10,262 nucleotides of DNA from Anaerolineales bacterium (GTDB lineage Bacteria > Chloroflexota > Anaerolineae > 4572-78 > NAK82). This document shows positions 5,544 to 10,262 of this stretch, piece by piece. Each line of letters begins with the position of its first letter. The stretch's first letter is position 1. The stretch covers positions 1-10,262 of the forward strand of contig JAHELX010000168.1 of assembly GCA_024643945.1 (NCBI GenBank), given 5' to 3'. The translations under genes were made by a program, and so were the position numbers. The notes beneath the pieces were generated by a model, which saw only the letters and a list, made by a program, of their open reading frames with translations, made no database searches and was not told the origin of the DNA.

Positions 5544-8104
5544 GAGAGCGGCGGCTTGTTGAGGTGAAGCGATTAATTGATCGAGGAAATGAATGTTATG
5601 GCAGATCCGATCTTGAGGGAGCAAAGCGCAACTTAGAGGCTGCCGTGGAGATTTCACGCCAAAGCGGAGAGCGAATGGGCGAGGCTTCAGCCTTACATTG
5701 TCTGGGCATGGTATGTAGTACAGATCGACGGCCGAAAGAGGCGATAGCGTATTTGGAGGAAGCTCTAGCAATCCTGCGAGACTTGTGGGTTCCTGAGATA
5801 CAAGAGATGAGGCGGGAAACGTTGCGGGGTATGACCGATGTCTGCCGAGTGGCCAACTGGCACGAGCGCTCCTTGCCCTATTTCCAGGACCTTCTGACCC
5901 TGGATCAAGAAATGGGCGACCGCAGCAGCCAATCAACGACCATGCATAATATGGCTCTCCAGTACGGACAATTGGGGCAGCACAAAAAAGCTCTGAAGAT
6001 ACTGGAACAGGCATTGGAGATTGCCAGGGATATGGGCGACCGGATCGCAGAGGCAAGAATGCTGGCCAGCATGGGCCAGGTGCAGGCCCAGTTGGGAGAT
6101 TATGCCGCGGCGGACAAAAGCCTAAAAGGAGCGCTCCGCATTTTTGAAGAATACTTCTACCGGGCCGACCAGTTAGAAGTGTACAACAGTCTTGGCTTGA
6201 TCAAATCATCGCACGATGTCAAGGAATATGAGGCAGCATTAGACCATTTCAATAAGGCACTGGCAATCCTGGAAGAAATCGGCAGTCAAGCTGGCTTGGA
6301 TTATCGGGTGCAAAAAGGCATCATTCTAAACAATCTGGGTATGCTTTACAGCGGGCACATTGGCGATAACGCAAAGGCCTTGGAGTGCTTCGAAGAGGCT
6401 CTGGCATATGACCGGGAGTGGAAAAACGAAGAGAGCGAGTTGCTCACCCATCACAATCTGGCTCTGGTATATAGGCGTATGGGAGAAACCGCAGAAGCAC
6501 TTCGTCACCTGGGAGCCGCTGACGAGATTATCGAGAAGTTGCGCCCCGAAGTCCTTGACGAGAAGCTGCGAATTGCCTTTTTGGGCCGATTAGAGCGGGT
6601 TTACGGACACTACGTTTCGCTGTTAGCGGCTCAGAGCGAGTATGAACCGGCCCTCGAAATCATCGAAAAAAGCAAGGCTCGCAGCTTCCTGCTGCAACTG
6701 AGTGGCGGCGACTTCTTGAAACCGTCGCTGCCTGCCGACAAACAAGGGCTCTTCGATAGGGAGAAAGACTTGATCGACGAGGGCCGAGTTCTGGAAAACC
6801 AGATTTTGGATACCCCTGATGAAGCTGAGCGGAACAGGCTCCGGGGCCGGCGAATTAAGATCAAGGACGCTTTGGACGAGCTAAGGGAGCAATTGGAGAG
6901 TCTTGACCCTGACTACGTGGCCTTACGCCGGGGTGCTGTCATCTCATACGAGGACATGCAGGAGCTGGTGGATGGGCAAGGTCTGGATACCGCCCTGGTC
7001 GCCTTCTTCACACCTCCTGAACCCGATATCCTCGACCAACGTGATCAGAAGGTCTTTGTCTTCGTGCTAAGATCCGGGCACGAGAAGCCCGTCTTCTGCG
7101 ATTCGGTGGAGTTCAGCAAAGGGAGGATGGACGCCCTGCTTAGAAACTTCTTGAGTGAGGTATCAGGGTATCATCCCGAAGTCCGGGAGAGAGAACTGCT
7201 GTGGCATGAAGGGGCCAAACCACTGCTGACCGGGGCCTTGCCCCTTCTGAAAGGTGCGGAGCTGGTTTATCTGGTGCCTCACGGTCAGCTTCACTACCTG
7301 CCACTACACGCCCTGCGGATAGACGACGGCACAGACGACGACACCTGCCTCATCGATCGTTTTCCGATTGTTTACGCGCCCAGCATTTCTGTGTTAGATC
7401 GAGTTATGAAGCGGGCACAAGAAGGTAGAAGAGCTTTCTCTCAGTCCGACGTCCTGGTATTCGGATACGACGATAGGATCGATACGCGACAGTACCTGAT
7501 CGCCGAAGCCGAACAGGTAGCCCGCCATTTCGGTACCAGGGCCCGTTTAGACGGAGAAGCAAACGGGGAATTCCTGCGAAAGCAGGCGGGTGACTACGAT
7601 ATCTTGCATCTGTCCTGCCACGGCCAATATGAGGTTAGTGATCCGTTGAAGAGCCATATTCAGCTAGCAGATGGGCGATTTAGCGTTCGCGACGTGATGA
7701 ACATTCGACTCAAGGCCAACCTGGTTACACTCAGCGCCTGTCAGACGGGCATTGGTGGACAGATGGGGATCTCGCAGGAGGAAGCTGAGCAAGATCTGTT
7801 ACCAGAACATCTGCTTCGCATACCCGGTGATGAGCTGACCAGTTTGCCGCGAGCCTTGTTGAATGCTGGTGCCTCATCGGCAATGGTGACTCTCTGGAAG
7901 TCCCATGCACCGGCAGCGAAGGTTCTTATGGATACCTTCTACCAGTGCTTATACGAACAGAATGAATTGGGTACCATCAATAAGGCAGCTGCACTGCGCG
8001 AAGCCATGCTGAAAACCCGTTCGCTTGGACCTCCCGAGGAACAACTGGCATACGATCATACCTATTATTGGGCGCCGTTTATCCTGGTTGGAGATTGGCG
8101 CTAG
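5540..8104 (+). CDS. TPR-CHAT caspase-like protease
   Basis: 854 residues, starting at GTG 5540, with GGAGG (5531-5535) only 4 bases upstream. Residues 1-380 are TPR-type helical repeats (for example ALHCLGMV, TMHNMALQYGQLGQHKKAL, NNLGMLYSGHIGDNAKALECF). About 404-464 is a charged helical or coiled-coil linker. From about 500 to the end is a CHAT domain: VPHGQLHYLPLHAL at 579-592, the catalytic His in LSCHG (His694), the catalytic Cys in LSACQTG (Cys734), GDELTSLPRALLNAGA, VTLWK, and the usual closing WAPFILVGDW. The His/Cys dyad is intact, so it should be an active cysteine protease of the caspase/separase clan. In known TPR-CHAT systems the TPR part receives a signal and the protease cleaves a partner encoded nearby. 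A segment of about 22 residues follows the Cys before GDEL. Its own substrate is unknown. Confidence 0.93.
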   Translation: MRERRLVEVKRLIDRGNECYGRSDLEGAKRNLEAAVEISRQSGERMGEASALHCLGMVCSTDRRPKEAIAYLEEALAILRDLWVPEIQEMRRETLRGMTDVCRVANWHERSLPYFQDLLTLDQEMGDRSSQSTTMHNMALQYGQLGQHKKALKILEQALEIARDMGDRIAEARMLASMGQVQAQLGDYAAADKSLKGALRIFEEYFYRADQLEVYNSLGLIKSSHDVKEYEAALDHFNKALAILEEIGSQAGLDYRVQKGIILNNLGMLYSGHIGDNAKALECFEEALAYDREWKNEESELLTHHNLALVYRRMGETAEALRHLGAADEIIEKLRPEVLDEKLRIAFLGRLERVYGHYVSLLAAQSEYEPALEIIEKSKARSFLLQLSGGDFLKPSLPADKQGLFDREKDLIDEGRVLENQILDTPDEAERNRLRGRRIKIKDALDELREQLESLDPDYVALRRGAVISYEDMQELVDGQGLDTALVAFFTPPEPDILDQRDQKVFVFVLRSGHEKPVFCDSVEFSKGRMDALLRNFLSEVSGYHPEVRERELLWHEGAKPLLTGALPLLKGAELVYLVPHGQLHYLPLHALRIDDGTDDDTCLIDRFPIVYAPSISVLDRVMKRAQEGRRAFSQSDVLVFGYDDRIDTRQYLIAEAEQVARHFGTRARLDGEANGEFLRKQAGDYDILHLSCHGQYEVSDPLKSHIQLADGRFSVRDVMNIRLKANLVTLSACQTGIGGQMGISQEEAEQDLLPEHLLRIPGDELTSLPRALLNAGASSAMVTLWKSHAPAAKVLMDTFYQCLYEQNELGTINKAAALREAMLKTRSLGPPEEQLAYDHTYYWAPFILVGDWR

Positions 8105-8235
8105 TACCCCATCACAGGGATTATGCCCGCAGGTCCCCTCTGGGGAATATACCAGGAGACGCCCATGGCGGCTGAATCTAGCCTATCAAGATCACTTTGA
8201 TGGGGCACTAATTTGACTTATCGGAGAGGATTCGA

Positions 8236-8991
8236 ATGACGCATACGATCATCACCCCAACCGAGATCAAGGCTCGTGACACCTTCTACGAAGGGGCACT
8301 GGAACTGGTGCCGAGGACAGATGAATTGAAGAAAGGGCCAAAATCCCTTCAGAAGAAACCACTCCCTCCCAGACCGCTGGTCACTTTGGGTCAGCCCCAA
8401 GAATGGAATCTGGCCAGCCTGGCTCGGGAAAAGGGCGAGAGTCTACCCGCTGAGCTGTCTGTGCACCTGCACGAGGCAGATTTTTACCTGCTACAACTGG
8501 CCTGTTCTTTCCGGCCCGAGGCAGATAGCGAGGTGACCAACGCTCGCTTTGTCACCCATTTGCGACCAAAAGTGGGCTCAGCGCCGCCCGTGGCTCTCGA
8601 TCTCTTTCCTCGTGAAATCTATGATGAGTCCCAAACGGATGTCAAGGTCAAAATTGCCCCCAGCCTAAAATTCGCCGCGTTCCAGGGCGCTTCGGTTGAA
8701 GGCGGAGTTGGGGAGGTGATGACAACCATCGAGTTCAAAAAGCTAGAACCGGTGGTCATCGCTTTTGGCCTTCTGGAGTCTACCCCTGGCTGGAATTTCC
8801 AGGCGCACAGACTATATCCGCTGCGCGGGGCTAAGTTCTGCTACCTAATCGTCAAGAAACCTCGCAGTGCCCAGGCTGTGCGCCTGATTGTGGAGATCAC
8901 GGCAGACGTTAGGACCAAGCAGGGGTTGTTTAAGGCAGAGATAGCGAAGAAAGATCGCGACTATCTGAGCCAGGTGGTTTGCACAAGCTAA
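8236..8991 (+). CDS. Uncharacterised 251-residue protein next to the CHAT protease
   Basis: ATG 8236 has GGAGAGGA (8222-8229) upstream. I cannot name the family. Residues 1-65 are polar, proline- and lysine-rich (KKGPKSLQKKPLPPRP) and look flexible. From about 70 on the protein is strand-rich: ELSVHLHEADFYLLQLACSF, then DVKVKIAPSLKF, a Gly-rich turn (GASVEGGVGEV), MTTIEFKKLEPVVIAFGLLE, KFCYLIVKKP and VRLIVEITADV, ending in a basic helix and VVCTS. There is no signal peptide, obvious membrane helix or catalytic motif. It starts 131 bases after the CHAT gene with no terminator-like fold in between, so co-transcription is likely. Position beside a protease and a flexible N-terminal linker make it a candidate substrate, effector or regulator. 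A membrane-acting beta protein is possible, but I see no clear gasdermin signature. Confidence 0.8.
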   Translation: MTHTIITPTEIKARDTFYEGALELVPRTDELKKGPKSLQKKPLPPRPLVTLGQPQEWNLASLAREKGESLPAELSVHLHEADFYLLQLACSFRPEADSEVTNARFVTHLRPKVGSAPPVALDLFPREIYDESQTDVKVKIAPSLKFAAFQGASVEGGVGEVMTTIEFKKLEPVVIAFGLLESTPGWNFQAHRLYPLRGAKFCYLIVKKPRSAQAVRLIVEITADVRTKQGLFKAEIAKKDRDYLSQVVCTS

Positions 8992-8999
8992 TAGAGAAT

Positions 9000-9018
9000 C
9001 CCTCGCCGCAGCCGAGGG
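9000..9018 (+). terminator. Short GC hairpin after the CHAT unit
   Basis: CCCTCG (9000-9005) pairs with CGAGGG (9013-9018) around a 7-base loop, 8 bases after the stop at 8991. It is well placed to end the operon transcript. It lacks a T tract, so the assignment is tentative. Confidence 0.4.
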
Positions 9019-9118
9019 GTATTCCGGACCAGGTGGGACTACACCTAACCTGGACTTCCTCAGTTGCCGTTTTCCTTGGTGGTGACAATGCAGAAGCAGG
9101 CGTAGGGTACAATCTCGG

Positions 9119-9364
9119 TTGCCCTTGAGCCGGATTGGCAGGCAACAGTTTTACGGAAGCGACCATCCAATAGACGAAGAAGACCAGTTTTTGCGTAACG
9201 CAGCCGGCGACGTGCTCTTCACGGTCAAAGGCCGCCACCTGTGGTATGGGGCGGTGGAGGTGCCCGACCAGGGCAAATCGGGCTGGGGAACGGCCCGTAG
9301 CCAACGCGCCTACGTCATCTGGCACAACCAGTTCTATCCCGGCCCCAAGGGGCAAGCGGGGTAA
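9119..9364 (+). pseudogene. Orphan coding-like fragment
   Basis: An 81-residue frame with strong G/C preference at third codon positions from about 9170 to 9360, unlike the surrounding intergenic DNA, which suggests it is or was coding. The text is rich in aromatic and beta-like segments (AGDVLFTVKGRHLWYGAVEV, AYVIWHNQFYPGP). The only available start is TTG 9119 and there is no ribosome binding site, so it is probably the broken end of a longer gene. I do not recognise the family. Confidence 0.35.
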
Positions 9365-9480
9365 GTTGCTATAAGAAGCAGCCCTACTGGCCCCAACGGC
9401 GTTGGCAAGGCGTGAAACAGTGACGTGATCGACATCGAGCTGGTGCACTCTTTTTCGGGGTCGCGCTGTAATAACTGCAG

Positions 9481-9650
9481 GGGCAGGAGTACTCTCAATC
9501 TACCATTCCAAGTGACCTGCACCCTCAGGCAGACAAGAATTCAGCCAGTGTTGGTTCCTTGGTGAGGGCATTAAAAGAGGAGAAAAGAGATCTTCAAACC
9601 AAATATCCACGCCACGCGTGATATGCTTCTTGCTTGAAATCTATGGTCAG
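9481..9650 (+). repeat. Diverged ~170-bp dispersed repeat, copy 2
   Basis: Partner of 2110-2280, same orientation, 7.4 kb away. In this copy the minus-strand reading V-Q-V-T-W-N-G-R-L-R-V is uninterrupted. Its right end merges with the ComM-like fragment: the shared bases TGAAATCTA are also the first codons that look ComM-like. Confidence 0.6.
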
Positions 9651-9787
9651 GAGCACGTCAAGCGCGCCCTAGAGGTAGCCGCAGCCGGGTCACATAACAT
9701 GATGATGGTCGGCCCCCCCGGTGCCGACAAGACACTGTTGGCGCGCTCGATGCCGTCCATCCTGCCCGTCTCACCATAGACGAAGTT
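9636..9787 (+). pseudogene. ComM/YifB-type AAA+ ATPase fragment (Walker A region)
   Basis: The frame from 9636 reads EIYGQEHVKRALEVAAAG, then SHNMMMVGPPGADKTLLARS and MPSILP. This matches the start of the magnesium-chelatase-like AAA+ domain of ComM/YifB (usually GQEHxKRALEVAAAGGHN, GPPGSGKTLLA, PGILPPLT-DEA). A one-base shift near 9770 is needed to continue as LTIDEV, and the original frame stops at 9777. Similarity then ends. The Walker A motif is itself altered (GADKT in place of GSGKT). About 50 residues of a roughly 500-residue protein remain, so this is a relic without function. Confidence 0.75.
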
Positions 9788-9926
9788 CATTCCGACCAAT
9801 CCACGAATTTGGCCTCCATTCTAACCCGGTAAGTATTTGTGCAGAGCAGTGCTTAGGACGAGCGAACCACTTATCAGAAATTTGCACGAATCTCGAGAAG
9901 ATTCTCTACCAAAAACATCTAATTCG

Positions 9927-9935
9927 TGGTATAAT
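9927..9935 (+). promoter_or_regulatory. Extended -10 promoter upstream of the DUF362 gene
   Basis: TGG-TATAAT is a perfect extended -10. The -35 region is poor, as is common when the TGN element is present. It would give a leader of roughly 130 bases before the ATG at 10072. Confidence 0.5.
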
Positions 9936-10071
9936 AAAACGAAATCCAAGGCTGCCACTCATCACTCCAGGTGACAGAAAGCAACCCGGCTTCCCTGTGA
10001 CTGCCCAAGGATTCCCGACACGAGTCAAGCCTGCCGCGCCAGGCTTCATTGAGTCTCTGAGGAATTAAGAC

Positions 10072-10262
10072 ATGAAGATCAAGACCCATCCTATCTATTC
10101 GAAAGACGCGACGGTGGTCCTGGAAACAGGGGAGGATAAGTTCGACGCCTTGCGGCAGGCGATGGAAGCCTCTAATTTCATCGCTAACGTCGAGGCGGTG
10201 CTTAAGGAAAGCGGCAAAGCGCGGGATCAGTTTCTCATCGCGATCAAGCCCAATATCATGAC
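10072..10262 (+). CDS. DUF362-family protein, N-terminal part
   Basis: ATG 10072 follows TGAGGA (10058-10063) at 8 bases; the gene runs off the window after 63 residues. The sequence has a short strand (ATVVLETG), a helix (KFDALRQAMEASNFIANVEAVLKE) and QFLIAIKPNIM. The I-K-P-N motif after a hydrophobic strand is the hallmark of DUF362 proteins, many of which are iron-sulphur or metal-associated and of unknown activity. The catalytic or cluster-binding part lies outside the window. No signal peptide is present. Confidence 0.7.
   Translation, partial: MKIKTHPIYSKDATVVLETGEDKFDALRQAMEASNFIANVEAVLKESGKARDQFLIAIKPNIM

Larger units (their letters stand above)
9365..10071. other. Gene-poor region with relics upstream of the DUF362 gene
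   Basis: Apart from the repeat copy, the ComM fragment and the promoter listed separately, nothing here has a ribosome binding site plus recognisable product. A possible further ATP-binding relic, G-P-N-G-V-G-K, is readable at 9389-9409 but a stop follows two codons later. Confidence 0.5.

Noticed and set aside
8164..8199. An 11-codon ORF with AGGAG between the CHAT gene and the 251-residue gene.
   Set aside because: Too short to support from sequence alone; no attenuator hairpin accompanies it.
8236..8991. Identification of the 251-residue protein as a bacterial gasdermin.
   Set aside because: Size and location beside a protease fit, but there is no N-terminal palmitoylation-type cysteine and no gasdermin-like sequence that I can see.
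9721..10068. A 115-residue frame before the DUF362 gene.
   Set aside because: It begins inside the ComM relic in another frame, crosses the promoter candidate, and has no ribosome binding site or recognisable domain.

Overview
The window is bacterial and about 53-55% GC by eye. TPR-CHAT proteins, a transposase of this type and extended -10 promoters are familiar from Chloroflexota (Anaerolineae-like), so that phylum is my guess; no rRNA, tRNA or species marker supports it directly. No CRISPR array or tRNA was seen.

Left part (1-1802): the C-terminal end of a proline iminopeptidase-like alpha/beta hydrolase is translationally coupled to a GNAT acetyltransferase. A separate small SnoaL/NTF2-like protein with its own good ribosome binding site follows. 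These look like ordinary housekeeping or detoxification genes.

Middle gap (1803-3336): about 1.5 kb without a convincing gene, but full of structure. It holds a nested stem-loop, a perfect 15-bp-stem hairpin, a 54-bp direct repeat pair that looks like a promoter, one copy of a ~170-bp dispersed repeat, a 219-bp segment bounded by perfect 15-bp inverted repeats (MITE-like), and two copies of an extended -10-like motif. It ends in a truncated, leftward transposase relic (3337-3789). The start region of that relic lies beside a long hairpin that would bury its ribosome binding site.

Right-centre (3905-8991): a four-helix small membrane protein whose natural start appears frameshifted, an unrecognised 157-residue protein, and then the main unit. 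That unit is a 171-residue TPR protein, an 854-residue TPR-CHAT caspase-like protease with an intact His/Cys dyad (4-bp overlap with the TPR gene), and a 251-residue uncharacterised, beta-rich protein. The three probably form one operon. CHAT proteases act with TPR sensor regions and cleave partner proteins, so the 251-residue protein is a candidate substrate or effector. This is inference, not something the sequence proves.

Right end (8992-10262): an orphan coding-like fragment, a possible P-loop relic, the second copy of the ~170-bp repeat running straight into a frameshifted ComM/YifB Walker-A fragment, a strong extended -10 promoter, and the start of a DUF362-family gene. The two diverged ~170-bp repeats, in the same orientation 7.4 kb apart, bracket the transposase relic and the CHAT unit. 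The block therefore looks like an accessory island with old mobile-element debris at both ends.
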